A stretch of 64,000 nt of DNA from the NCBI RefSeq assembly GCF_031760065.1, contig NZ_CP134500.1, positions 3,348,001 through 3,412,000 on the forward strand, given 5' to 3'. A program made the translations under genes and the position numbers. The DNA is from Streptomyces durocortorensis. GTDB taxonomy: Bacteria; Actinomycetota; Actinomycetes; Streptomycetales; Streptomycetaceae. The stretch's first letter is position 1; every line of letters starts with the position of its first letter. The notes under the pieces were generated by a model. It did not search any database, was not told the origin of the DNA, and saw only the letters and a list, made by a program, of their open reading frames with translations. Positions 8,371 to 16,563 of the stretch are shown here, in pieces.

Positions 8371-9488
8371 GTGCCGTCGGCACGCTGGAGACGGCCACAC
8401 CCCTCGACGCGCCGCGCGCCACCGGTGAGCTCGTCCTGTCCGCCTGGTCCGCGGTCTCCCCCTTCGGGGTGGGCACCCGGGCCTACACGGAAGGGATACG
8501 GGATGCCGGGAGCGCCGTGGGCGCCCTCGACCTCGACACGTACCCGGGGCCGTACGAACAGGGAGCCCTGGTGCCCGGCTTCAGTGCCGCCGGGGCGCTG
8601 GGGAAGAAGGGCACCAGGACCATGGACCGGGTCACGGCGCTCGCCGTGTCCACCGTGGGCCAGCTGGTGGAGAACTGCGGGCCCCGGCTGCTCGACCGGC
8701 CCGAGCGGGTCGGCCTGGTCTTCGGCACCGGATCGGGCAGCGTACAGAGCATCATGGACTTCACCCGGGATTCGCTGACCGGGTCGCGGCCCTACCTCGT
8801 GGACCCGGCCCGGTTCCCCGACACGGTGATGAACCGGGCGACCGGCCAGAGCGCCATCTGGCACGGCATCAAGGGCCCGAACACCACGATCGCGGGCGGC
8901 TGGCTGACCGGACTGCTCGCTCTGGGGTACGCCGCCCGGCTGTACCGGGGCGGGCACTGCGACCGCGTACTGTGCGGCGCGGCCGAGGAGTACTCGGTGC
9001 AGCGGGCCTGGCTGGAGTGGCATGCGGCTTCCGGCGGCCCGAAGCCGCCACTCGGTGAGGGCGGCGCGGCCTGGCTGCTGGAGCCCGCCGACGAAGCGCG
9101 TACCGCTGGGCGTACGCCGTCGGCCCGGCTGCTCGGCACCCGCTTCCGGGCGTACCACCAGCCGCGGGACGCCGCCGGGGCACTGGAGCGGTGCGTGCGC
9201 GACGCACTGGCCGAGGCCGGGGTGAGCGGTGCGGACGTGTCGATCGTGGCTCCGCTGGGCACCGAGGGCGAGGAGTCCGCCGTGCTCGGTGCGCTGCCGC
9301 CCGGCGCGGCGCCCAGGTGGGTCCGGTGCCGCCCCCTCCTCGGCGACACCTCCGCCGCTTCGTCCGCGTTCCAGCTGACGGCCGTGCTCGCCGCGGCCGC
9401 CGAGGGGCACCTGCCTCCGGGGCGGTTGGCCCTGGTGACCGGTATCGACCGGGACGGCACGGTGGGCTGCGCGCTGCTGGCCGGCTGA
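8367..9488 (+). CDS. Chain length factor-like ketosynthase (KS beta)
   Basis: A 373-residue KS-fold protein that lacks the catalytic Cys. The elbow reads N-T-T-I-A-G-G-W-L-T-G, where the KS alpha has T-A-C-A-A-G-N, so Gly replaces Cys. The His motifs are also absent. This is the pattern of a chain length factor, the inactive partner that forms the heterodimer tunnel and sets chain length. Type II CLFs usually have Gln at the Cys position, so Gly is a notable variant. The GTG at 8367 overlaps the upstream stop (GTGA). Confidence 0.85.
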   Translation: MSAVGTLETATPLDAPRATGELVLSAWSAVSPFGVGTRAYTEGIRDAGSAVGALDLDTYPGPYEQGALVPGFSAAGALGKKGTRTMDRVTALAVSTVGQLVENCGPRLLDRPERVGLVFGTGSGSVQSIMDFTRDSLTGSRPYLVDPARFPDTVMNRATGQSAIWHGIKGPNTTIAGGWLTGLLALGYAARLYRGGHCDRVLCGAAEEYSVQRAWLEWHAASGGPKPPLGEGGAAWLLEPADEARTAGRTPSARLLGTRFRAYHQPRDAAGALERCVRDALAEAGVSGADVSIVAPLGTEGEESAVLGALPPGAAPRWVRCRPLLGDTSAASSAFQLTAVLAAAAEGHLPPGRLALVTGIDRDGTVGCALLAG

Positions 9489-9560
9489 TCCCCTCGTCCC
9501 GCTCCCCGCCCCGCCCGAAAGCAGGCCGCTCGTAGCCGCCCCTTCTCCCCAGGAGAGTTC

Positions 9561-9962
9561 ATGATGCTTGAATCAGCTCTGGTCCTCGCCGATGTGGACG
9601 TGTATCCCGCGCCCACCGCGGCAGCGCAGGAACCCCAGGCGGCGGTCGTGCGCGGGAGCGTCGTCGTCGATCCCCTCGACCCGGCACTCGCCGGCCACTA
9701 TCCGGGCTTCCCCCTGGTGCCGGGCTTCAGCCTGGTGCAGTACGTGCACGACCTGGTCGCAGGCTCCACGGCACAGCCTCCCGAGCAGCCCGTCGTACTG
9801 GAGAAGGCCCGCTTCCTGAGCCCGGTCCGGCCGGGCGAGCGCATCGACATCGAGGCCCGGATCGACCGGGACGAGACCGGTATCCGCAGCACGGCGGCGG
9901 TGTCCGCCGACGACCGGCCCGCGGCGGAGATCCGGATCCACTATCCCAAGGAGACTTCGTGA
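9561..9962 (+). CDS. FabZ-like dehydratase subunit 1 (His subunit)
   Basis: A 133-residue hotdog protein with a FabZ-type His motif, A-G-H-Y-P-G-F-P-L-V-P-G. The position that should hold the catalytic Glu (after P-G-x-x-x-x) instead reads F-S-L-V-Q-Y-V-H-D, giving Gln. The next gene has the opposite defect, so the two probably form a heterodimer with one composite active site, as described for ApeI/ApeP of aryl polyene synthesis (family knowledge). It would dehydrate 3-hydroxyacyl-ACP to the enoyl form. A ribosome binding site AGGAGAG precedes the ATG; 72 bp separate it from the CLF. Confidence 0.75.
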   Translation: MMLESALVLADVDVYPAPTAAAQEPQAAVVRGSVVVDPLDPALAGHYPGFPLVPGFSLVQYVHDLVAGSTAQPPEQPVVLEKARFLSPVRPGERIDIEARIDRDETGIRSTAAVSADDRPAAEIRIHYPKETS

Positions 9963-10489
9963 GCGGCGTCGCTCAGATCACCTGCGTTCTTCCGCATCGC
10001 CACCCCGCACTGCTGATCGACCGGATCTCCGGGATCGAGCCGGGGGTGGGCGTGCGCACGCAGAAGGCGGTCAGCGTCACCGACCCGGGCTACCGCACGC
10101 TCAGCAACAAGGCGTCCGAGCTGGAGTACGTGTACCCGGTCGGCCGCCTCCTGGAGTCCTGGGCCCAGTCGGCGGTACTTCTCGCCTGCTGGGAGGAGCC
10201 CAATCCGGATGTGCTGGAAGGAAAGGTCGCGCTGCTGGCCGGGGTGAAGAACGCCCGGACGTTCGGCCCGGTCTATCCGGGACAGGTCGTCGACCACGAG
10301 GTCCGGGTGGTCCGCGACCTCGGCGACACCTTGATCATCACTGGTGGCAGCTCGGTGGCGGGCAGGCAGGTGCTGGAGGTCGGACAGCTCGTGCTGGCGT
10401 TGCGCGGCACGGAGGCCCTGACCCCGCAGCCGGAGCCCACGGCCGCCCCGCGGCTGTCATCGCCGACGACAACGGACAAGAGGTCATGA
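9959..10489 (+). CDS. FabZ-like dehydratase subunit 2 (Glu subunit)
   Basis: A 176-residue hotdog protein starting C-V-L-P-H-R-H-P-A-L-L-I-D-R, the classic FabZ N-terminus. Where FabZ has the catalytic His-Phe-Pro-Gly, this protein reads Y-V-Y-P-V-G-R, so the His is lost. It keeps the Glu in R-L-L-E-S-W-A-Q-S-A. It therefore supplies the half active site missing from subunit 1. The gene overlaps subunit 1 by GTGA, which favours equal production. The C-terminal 25 residues are Pro/Thr/Ser-rich and probably disordered. Confidence 0.77.
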   Translation: MSGVAQITCVLPHRHPALLIDRISGIEPGVGVRTQKAVSVTDPGYRTLSNKASELEYVYPVGRLLESWAQSAVLLACWEEPNPDVLEGKVALLAGVKNARTFGPVYPGQVVDHEVRVVRDLGDTLIITGGSSVAGRQVLEVGQLVLALRGTEALTPQPEPTAAPRLSSPTTTDKRS

Positions 10490-11235
10490 TGTCCGCGGAG
10501 AACCGCAGAGTCGCACTGGTCACGGGAGGCTCCCGGGGCATCGGACGCAGCGTGGTGACCCGGCTCGCCGCCGACGGCTACGACGTCGCGTTCTGCTACC
10601 AGTCCAACCGCGAGGCGGCCGACCAGGTCGTCAAGGAGGCCGGCGCCGCGGGAGCCGCGGTACTGGCCCAGCAGGTCGACGTGTCGAGCCAGGCCGAGGT
10701 CCAGGCGTTCGTACGGGCGACCGAGAAGGAGCTCGGGCCGGTCCACGCCGTCGTCTCCTCGGCCGGCATCGTCCGGGACAATCCGCTGATCATGCTCACC
10801 GAGGACGCCTGGCAGGACGTGCTGCGGGTCAATCTGGACGGTACGTACAACGTCTGCCGCGCGGCCGTGTTCGCGATGATGAAGCGACGGGCCGGCACTC
10901 TGGTCACGCTGTCCTCGGTGGCCGGGGTCCACGGCAACGCCACCCAGACGAACTACTCGGCCTCCAAGGCCGGAATCATCGGCTTCTCCAAGGCGCTGGC
11001 CAAGGAGGTCGGCCCGCGCGGCATCCGGGTCAACTCGGTGGCGCCCGGCTTCATCGACACCGACATGACGTCGCAGCTCTCCGAGGACGTCGGCGCCAGG
11101 ATGGCCGACCGCATCCCGCTGGGCCGGTTCGGCCGGCCCGAGGAGGTCGCCGACACCGTCTCCTTCCTCGTGTCGGACCGGGCCTCGTACATCACGGGCC
11201 AGGTGTTCGGCGTCGACGGCGGACTGGTGCTCTGA
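10486..11235 (+). CDS. 3-oxoacyl-ACP reductase (KR), FabG family
   Basis: A 249-residue short-chain dehydrogenase with the NADPH motif T-G-G-S-R-G-I-G and the catalytic Ser-Tyr-Lys set (L-S-S-V-A-G, then N-Y-S-A-S-K). The C-terminus G-Q-V-F-G-V-D-G-G-L-V-L is the FabG signature. It reduces the beta-keto group after each KS/CLF condensation and hands 3-hydroxyacyl-ACP to the dehydratase pair. The start could be 10486 or the second ATG at 10489; both overlap the upstream stop. Confidence 0.9.
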   Translation: MMSAENRRVALVTGGSRGIGRSVVTRLAADGYDVAFCYQSNREAADQVVKEAGAAGAAVLAQQVDVSSQAEVQAFVRATEKELGPVHAVVSSAGIVRDNPLIMLTEDAWQDVLRVNLDGTYNVCRAAVFAMMKRRAGTLVTLSSVAGVHGNATQTNYSASKAGIIGFSKALAKEVGPRGIRVNSVAPGFIDTDMTSQLSEDVGARMADRIPLGRFGRPEEVADTVSFLVSDRASYITGQVFGVDGGLVL

Positions 11236-11945
11236 TGGCCGCCGAGAAGATCCCGCGGTTCTACTTCTCCCTGCGCAGCCCGTACTCCTGGCTCGCCTAC
11301 CGGGAACTCCTCGATCAGTACCCGGACGTGGCGGCCGCCGTGGAATGGCGGCCGTTCTTCGAACCGGACCGGGAGAGCGAACGGATGCTCACCGAGCGGG
11401 GCGGCTCCTTCCCGTACGCCGCCATGTCGCGTGCGAAGCATCTGTACGTCCTCCAGGACGTCGGGCGCATCGCCAAGGAGCGGGGCGTCGACCTGGTGTG
11501 GCCGGTGGACAAGGACCCGGTGTGGGAGATCCCGCATCTGGCCTACCTGGTGGCGCTGCGCGGGGGACAGGGGCCGGAGTTCATCGCTGCCGCGTACCGG
11601 GCGCGCTGGGAAGAGGGACGCAATATCTGCGACCGGTCGGTGATCGCCGGGATCGGGGCCGGACTCGGCCTCGACCCGGCGGAGTTCGCGGGGGCGAGCG
11701 ACGACCCGCGGCTACGGGCCGAGGGGGTGCGGCTGCTCCTGGACATCGACCGGGACGGGGTGTTCGGCGTGCCCTTCTTCGTCCACGGGTTCAGCCGGTT
11801 CTGGGGACTGGACCGGCTGCCCGGCTTCGCCGCTCACCTGCGGGCGCGGACCGCGCCCGCGCGCGGGCTGCCCGAGCCGGTGGCCGGCGCGGTCGGAGCC
11901 GGTAAGCGCGCGACGGACGACGGCCATGCGGGCGGCTGCGGATGA
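11235..11945 (+). CDS. DsbA-family 2-hydroxychromene-2-carboxylate isomerase-like protein
   Basis: A 236-residue DsbA-fold protein. It opens R-F-Y-F-S-L-R-S-P-Y-S-W-L-A-Y, the Ser-Pro-Tyr-x-x-L signature of the HCCA isomerase/kappa-GST group, and has F-G-V-P-F-F-V-H-G near residue 180. Family members isomerise C=C bonds with a thiol cofactor. Inside a polyene PKS operon the obvious hypothesis is E/Z isomerisation of a chain double bond. The region after about residue 208 is Ala/Pro/Arg-rich. The start overlaps the KR stop. Confidence 0.72.
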   Translation: MAAEKIPRFYFSLRSPYSWLAYRELLDQYPDVAAAVEWRPFFEPDRESERMLTERGGSFPYAAMSRAKHLYVLQDVGRIAKERGVDLVWPVDKDPVWEIPHLAYLVALRGGQGPEFIAAAYRARWEEGRNICDRSVIAGIGAGLGLDPAEFAGASDDPRLRAEGVRLLLDIDRDGVFGVPFFVHGFSRFWGLDRLPGFAAHLRARTAPARGLPEPVAGAVGAGKRATDDGHAGGCG

Positions 11946-11982
11946 CCACACACAGCGGCGACGACTCACGGGGAGCGGGCAG

Positions 11983-13200
11983 ATGATCGATTCGGATGAG
12001 CGTCTTGGCCTGCTGCGCGGGAAGTTCCAGGAGTGGGGGCACGACTTCCGCGAGCACGCGCTGGAGTTGGACTCCGACCCCGAGGCGATCCGCCGGTACT
12101 TCGATCTGCCCGCCGCCCGGTACCTGGCGACGATGGGCATCCCCGCCGAGTACGGCAACGATCCCGAGCCCATCGGCGGGCACCGCTTCTTCGGCGACAA
12201 GGCCCTGGAACGCGCGGTGATCATGGAGGAGCTGGCGTACGCGGACGCGGGCATGCTGGTCGCGTCGCCGGGTCCGCTGCTCGCCGGTGTGCTGGTCGAC
12301 CTGCTCGGCGACCGCCGGCAGAAGGAGTGGTTCTACGGGCGGATGACCGCCGAGCCGCTGTGGACGTGCTTCGCGCTGACCGAGCCCGACCACGGCTCGG
12401 ACGCCGGCTCCTTGACGACCTCGCTGACCCCGAAGGACGGCGGGTTCGTGCTGAACGGCACCAAGCGGTACGTGGGCAACGCGGCCCGGGCCCAGATCGG
12501 CGTGGTCTTCGCGCGGACCCGGCCGGGCCCGCTGGGCGTGACCGCCGTGCTGACGGAGGGCTCGGCCCCCGGTTTCCACGCCGAGGCGCTGCCCATGATC
12601 GGGCTGCGGGGCGCCCTGATCAGCTCGATCGAGCTCGACGGGGTGGAGATCGCGGAGGACCGGGTGCTCGGCCGCCACCTGTCCCCGAGCCGGCGCGGCA
12701 ACTGGGCGTTCATGCAGACCTTCAACCGGCTGCGCCCCGGGGTGGCCGCCATCGCCCTGGGCATCGCGCGGGCGGCGTACACCTATGTGCTGGCCAACCG
12801 GCGCGCGATCGGCCGCTTCGACCGGGACCGGCTCGACGAGCTGGGCCGCCGCATCGTCGCGACCCGCAAGCTGGTGCACCGCGCGGCCGCCGCGGTGGAC
12901 CTCAACTCCACCAACGGGCACCTGGCCTCGGCCGCGAAGGTGCGGGCCGCCCAGCTCGCCGAGGACGCGACGCTGCTGGCCTGCTCCTTCTTCGGTCCCG
13001 GCGCCCGGCTCGACCACCCGCTCCTCGACAAGCTCACGCGTGACGCCCGCGCGATGGAGTTCCTGGAGGGCACCGGCCATATGCAGCGGCTCAACCTCTT
13101 CCAGGGCTACCTGTCGGGCAGGTTCGACCGGGACGCGCCGTTTCCGGCGGCGCCCGGCCTCCTGGACTCCGGTGCGGCTCAGCCGAGCACCGCTTCCTGA
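11983..13200 (+). CDS. Acyl-CoA dehydrogenase family flavoprotein
   Basis: A 405-residue acyl-CoA dehydrogenase. The FAD/substrate segment is W-T-C-F-A-L-T-E-P-D-H-G-S-D-A, and the C-terminal base region reads A-M-E-F-L-E-G-T-G-H-M-Q-R, matching the Y-E-G-T motif with the catalytic Glu. It is the last gene of the PKS operon and probably oxidises an acyl-ACP/CoA intermediate, for example to add a double bond or desaturate the starter. The ATG at 11983 is preferred because GGGAGCGGGCAG precedes it and the family start follows; an upstream start would add 19 unlikely residues. Its end overlaps the convergent SARP gene by 22 bp. Confidence 0.82.
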   Translation: MIDSDERLGLLRGKFQEWGHDFREHALELDSDPEAIRRYFDLPAARYLATMGIPAEYGNDPEPIGGHRFFGDKALERAVIMEELAYADAGMLVASPGPLLAGVLVDLLGDRRQKEWFYGRMTAEPLWTCFALTEPDHGSDAGSLTTSLTPKDGGFVLNGTKRYVGNAARAQIGVVFARTRPGPLGVTAVLTEGSAPGFHAEALPMIGLRGALISSIELDGVEIAEDRVLGRHLSPSRRGNWAFMQTFNRLRPGVAAIALGIARAAYTYVLANRRAIGRFDRDRLDELGRRIVATRKLVHRAAAAVDLNSTNGHLASAAKVRAAQLAEDATLLACSFFGPGARLDHPLLDKLTRDARAMEFLEGTGHMQRLNLFQGYLSGRFDRDAPFPAAPGLLDSGAAQPSTAS

Positions 13201-13937
13201 GTGAGGATCGACTGGTAGAGCCGGTAGAGGTTGCGGCCGGGATCCAGACCGAGCTCCTTGACGAGCCACTCACGTGTGTGGTGGAAGACGTCGAGGGCCT
13301 CGGTCTGTCTGCCGTTGCGGTAGAGAGCGAGCATCAGCTGCTCGCTGAACCGTTCGCGACCGGGGTGCTGGGCGATCAGCTGGCGCAACTCGGCGATGAC
13401 ACCGCGCTCCTCCCCCATGCCGAGCTTCGCGGCGACCAGGTCCTCCCGGGCGCACAGCCGCTGCTCCTCCAGATGGGCCGCCTCCAGTTGGAGCCGCGGC
13501 CCTTCGTACATTCCGAAGAGGGCCGGTCCGTGCCACAGGTTGAGGGCCGCCTCCAGCAGCCGTACCGCCTCGGCGGGGTCGCTCTCCACCCGCGCCGAGC
13601 CGCGGGCTGCCAGTGACAGGAACCGGTGGGCGTCGACGGCGTCCGGCGGCAGGTCGAGCAGATAGCCGCCGCTGACGGTGCGCAGCAGTTCGTCGCCGCG
13701 CCGACCGGTCAGCTGGGCCAGGATCTTGCGCAGCCTGACGGCGTTCGCCTGGAGCGCGTTGCGCATGTTCTCCAGCTCCCTCTCGCCCCAGAGCTCCTCC
13801 ATGAGCTGCTCGAACAGGACGGGTGTGCCGGAGGGCAGCGAGAGCAGTGCCAGCACGGTACGCACGCGCTTGGACACGACGTGGTGCTGCTCCTGCCCCT
13901 GGATGAGCGTCAGTGTTCCGAGCATCTGAACTTCCAC
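13179..13937 (-). CDS. Second SARP-family transcriptional activator
   Basis: A 252-residue SARP with the winged-helix start M-E-V-Q-M-L-G-T-L-T-L, then R-V-R-T-V-L-A-L-L-S-L, and a BTAD domain (A-L-N-L-W-H-G-P-A-L, then W-L-V-K-E-L-G-L-D-P-G). The GTG at 13937 follows GGGGGAGAGG and keeps the canonical beta-strand start; the ATG at 13925 would cut into it. It lies convergent to the PKS operon. Which promoters each SARP recognises cannot be decided from sequence; the GTCAG triple repeats and the CGCTTAAG motif are both candidates. Confidence 0.87.
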   Translation of the reverse strand: MEVQMLGTLTLIQGQEQHHVVSKRVRTVLALLSLPSGTPVLFEQLMEELWGERELENMRNALQANAVRLRKILAQLTGRRGDELLRTVSGGYLLDLPPDAVDAHRFLSLAARGSARVESDPAEAVRLLEAALNLWHGPALFGMYEGPRLQLEAAHLEEQRLCAREDLVAAKLGMGEERGVIAELRQLIAQHPGRERFSEQLMLALYRNGRQTEALDVFHHTREWLVKELGLDPGRNLYRLYQSILTQEAVLG

Positions 13938-14050
13938 AGCCTCTCCCCCGTACAGGCCCCGTCCATGTCAACGAAGCGGCTCAGCCCATTGATGCACGGC
14001 TGACTTGACCGCCACTCGGGCGCGGCCCGCACCGGCGGTGGACCGGACAA

Positions 14051-14097
14051 CGACAGGGCCCCGGCCCGCGCGGTGTGCGCAGGTCGGGGCCCTGTCG
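14051..14097 (-). terminator. Stem-loop terminator after the MMPL gene
   Basis: CGACAGGGCCCCG (14051-14063) pairs perfectly with CGGGGCCCTGTCG (14085-14097), leaving a 21-base loop that could pair further. It lies just past the stop of the minus-strand MMPL gene. There is no clear U-tract, as is common in Streptomyces. Confidence 0.65.
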
Positions 14098-14135
14098 TAG
14101 TGGGGGGAGCGCTCTTGTGCCGCCGTGCGGCGGTG

Positions 14136-16340
14136 TCAGCGAACCTGCTGCGGTGCGGACACGGGCTCACCGACCGGGGCGTCGGCGACCCGTGCGGCGA
14201 CCCGGCGGTCCGGCCACCAGAGCACCGGGGCGAGCAGCTTCAGCATGGCCGGCAGGATCACGATCCGTACCAGTACGACGTCGATCAGGACGGCCGCGCA
14301 GAGCCCGAAGCCGAGCTGCTTCATCTCCAGCAGGTTGGTGAACATGAAGCTCGCGAAGACCGAGACCATGACCAGGGCCCCGCCGGTGACCACCCCGGCC
14401 GACTTGGCGATGCCCTCCAGGAGCGCGTCGGAGGTCGAACGGCCCTTCTGCATGGCCTCCTTGATGCGGCTGACCATGAACACGTTGTAGTCGGTGGAGA
14501 GCCCGAAGAGGATGACGAAGAGGAAGAGCGGGACGCGCGAGACGATGAAGCCGTCGGCGTCGTAGCCGAGCATGTCCTGCACCCGGTCGGACTGGAAGAC
14601 CAGCACCAGCAGGCCCAGGGCTCCGGCCGCGGAGATCACGCTCAGCAGGGTGGAGACGATGGCGATCGGCACCGAGCGGAAGGCGACGAGCATCACCACG
14701 AGGCTGAGTACGAGAACCGCGCCGATCACCAGGGGTAGCGCGTCCATCTGACGTTCCAGCACATCCGCGTTGCGGGCGACATCGCCGGACACTCCGGTCT
14801 CGGCCGTGTCGATGGCGCCGACGGTGGCCGGGACGAGCTCCTCACGGAGGAGCTCCAGCGTCTGCTGGGCCTCGTCCGAGTCGAGGGCGTACGGGGTGTG
14901 GAGCAGTACGGTGCCGGTGCGTCCGTCCGCGGAGACCTCGGTCTCGGCCGGCTCCTGCGAGCGCAGCAGCGGCTGCCCGTGCGCCGCGTCGACGAGTGCG
15001 TCCATGGCCTTCGGCAGCTCGGCGCGGTGCGCCTGGTCCGTTTTGACGGCAACCAGGTAGGAGGCCCCCTGGGACGGGAACTGCTCCACGAGGCGGTCGC
15101 GGGCCTTGACCGCGGTGACCTTCGGCAGGGTGCTGACCTCGGTGGACGAGAGCTGCATGCCCAGGGCGGGCAGCGAGAGCCCGGCGATCACGAGGAGGCC
15201 GATGACCAGTGAGGCCGCCGGGCGGCGCATCGCGGGGCCCAGCAGCCGCGGCCACATCCGTCCGGTCTCCGGGGAGCCGGCGGAGCGGTCGGCGATCCGG
15301 CCGAGGAACGGCAGCTTGGGGCGGTCGATGGCCCGGCCCAGCTTGACCAGGAGGGCGGGGAGCACGGTGAGCGAGGCGGTCATGACGATGGCCACGACGG
15401 TGATGGAGCTGATGGCCAGCGAGGAGAAGACCACGTCGCCGACGACGAACAGGGCGGCGAGGGAGACCATGACCGCGAAACCGGCGACCATGACGGTGTG
15501 TCCGGCGGTCGTGGCGGCGACCCTGACCGCGCCCTCCTGGTCGAGGCGGCCGCCGCTGCGGGCCCGCTCCTCCCGGACCCGCTTGATGAAGAGCAGGGAG
15601 TAGTCGACGCCGACCGCCATGCCCATCAGCAGGATCAGGCTGTTGTTGGCGCCGACGCTCGGGAAGAGGTGGGAGAAGAGCTGGGAGAGGCCCATCGCGG
15701 CGCCTACCGCGGACAGGGCGATCAGCACGGGCACGCCGGCCGCGACGACGGCCCCGAAGACGACCATCAGAATGACGAGGGTGAGGGGAAGGGTGATCCG
15801 CTCGGCGGTGGCGAGGTCCTCGCCCATCGACTCGGAGACGCCCATGCCCATGGAGAAGTGGCCGGTCTGGGCGATCTCCAGGCCGGGGTGGGCCTTCTGG
15901 ACGGCCGCGGTGCGCTCCAGGAGGGCGGGGATGTCGTCGGAGATCTCCGCATCCTCGCCCTTCATGGTGAGCGGGACCAGGACGGCCTGTCCGCCCGGCG
16001 CCCGCTCCGGGTCGCCCACCTCGGATACCGAGGGCGCGCCCTTCATACGGGCCGCGACGTCCTTGGCGGCCGCGTCGGCCGCTTCGGCGTCCAGTTCGGC
16101 GCCGGAACGCGGGGTGATGACCACGCTCTCCTTCAGCGGGTCGAGGATTCCGGCGTCGTCCGCGATCGCTTCGGCGCGGCCGGCCTCGCCCGCGCGGTAG
16201 TCCACGCTGTCGGCCGATCGGGTGCCTGCAAGCGAGCCCAGAACCAGGCACGCCACTACGAAGACCAGCCAGCCGGCCATGGCACGCCAGGGATTACGGG
16301 CGCTCCACATGGCCATCCGGACGGTAAACCGCTGTTCCAT
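14136..16340 (-). CDS. MMPL/RND-family membrane exporter
   Basis: A 734-residue protein with the MMPL plan: two repeats, each with one transmembrane segment, a large outer loop and a block of about five more segments. Signature stretches are M-G-M-A-V-G-V-D-Y-S-L-L-F in the first half and F-G-L-S-T-D-Y-N-V-F-M-V-S-R in the second. Such pumps export lipids and hydrophobic metabolites using the proton gradient, so it is a good candidate exporter of the lipopeptide. The ATG at 16340 is the start of a typical N-terminus (M-E-Q-R-F-T-V); the longer open frame has no family sequence. Confidence 0.87.
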   Translation of the reverse strand: MEQRFTVRMAMWSARNPWRAMAGWLVFVVACLVLGSLAGTRSADSVDYRAGEAGRAEAIADDAGILDPLKESVVITPRSGAELDAEAADAAAKDVAARMKGAPSVSEVGDPERAPGGQAVLVPLTMKGEDAEISDDIPALLERTAAVQKAHPGLEIAQTGHFSMGMGVSESMGEDLATAERITLPLTLVILMVVFGAVVAAGVPVLIALSAVGAAMGLSQLFSHLFPSVGANNSLILLMGMAVGVDYSLLFIKRVREERARSGGRLDQEGAVRVAATTAGHTVMVAGFAVMVSLAALFVVGDVVFSSLAISSITVVAIVMTASLTVLPALLVKLGRAIDRPKLPFLGRIADRSAGSPETGRMWPRLLGPAMRRPAASLVIGLLVIAGLSLPALGMQLSSTEVSTLPKVTAVKARDRLVEQFPSQGASYLVAVKTDQAHRAELPKAMDALVDAAHGQPLLRSQEPAETEVSADGRTGTVLLHTPYALDSDEAQQTLELLREELVPATVGAIDTAETGVSGDVARNADVLERQMDALPLVIGAVLVLSLVVMLVAFRSVPIAIVSTLLSVISAAGALGLLVLVFQSDRVQDMLGYDADGFIVSRVPLFLFVILFGLSTDYNVFMVSRIKEAMQKGRSTSDALLEGIAKSAGVVTGGALVMVSVFASFMFTNLLEMKQLGFGLCAAVLIDVVLVRIVILPAMLKLLAPVLWWPDRRVAARVADAPVGEPVSAPQQVR

Positions 16341-16399
16341 CACGACTCCCCCAGTTCTGGGATCACGGGCTCGGGACCTGCTGGACCACTCGAAGCTAG

Positions 16400-16417
16400 T
16401 TACGCTTTCGTATGTAA
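16400..16417. promoter_or_regulatory. Inverted repeat in the MMPL promoter (TetR-like operator)
   Basis: TTAC-N10-GTAA forms an inverted repeat at 16400-16417, within an AT-richer island about 60 bp upstream of the MMPL start. This resembles operators of TetR-family repressors of exporters. No TetR gene is seen in the window, so the binding protein is unknown. Confidence 0.35.
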
Positions 16418-16514
16418 GTTCAGGCTGACAGGTGGTTGTCTGGACCGTCAACTGTCGGATGGGCTGTCTTGAAATGTGTCCGGAAGGCACCGCTCCGGCA
16501 GACGGGCAAAGAGA

Positions 16515-16547
16515 AGGGCCGGAGTGCGTCGTCCGCACCCCGGCCCT
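16515..16547 (-). terminator. Stem-loop terminator of the aminoacyl-ACP operon
   Basis: AGGGCCGG-A-GTGCG (16515-16528) pairs with CGCAC-C-CCGGCCCT (16534-16547), with a single mismatch and a short loop. It sits 17 bp beyond the stop of the last minus-strand gene of the 16.5-22.1 kb operon. Confidence 0.6.
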
Positions 16548-16563
16548 GAACCCGTGCCGGTGC

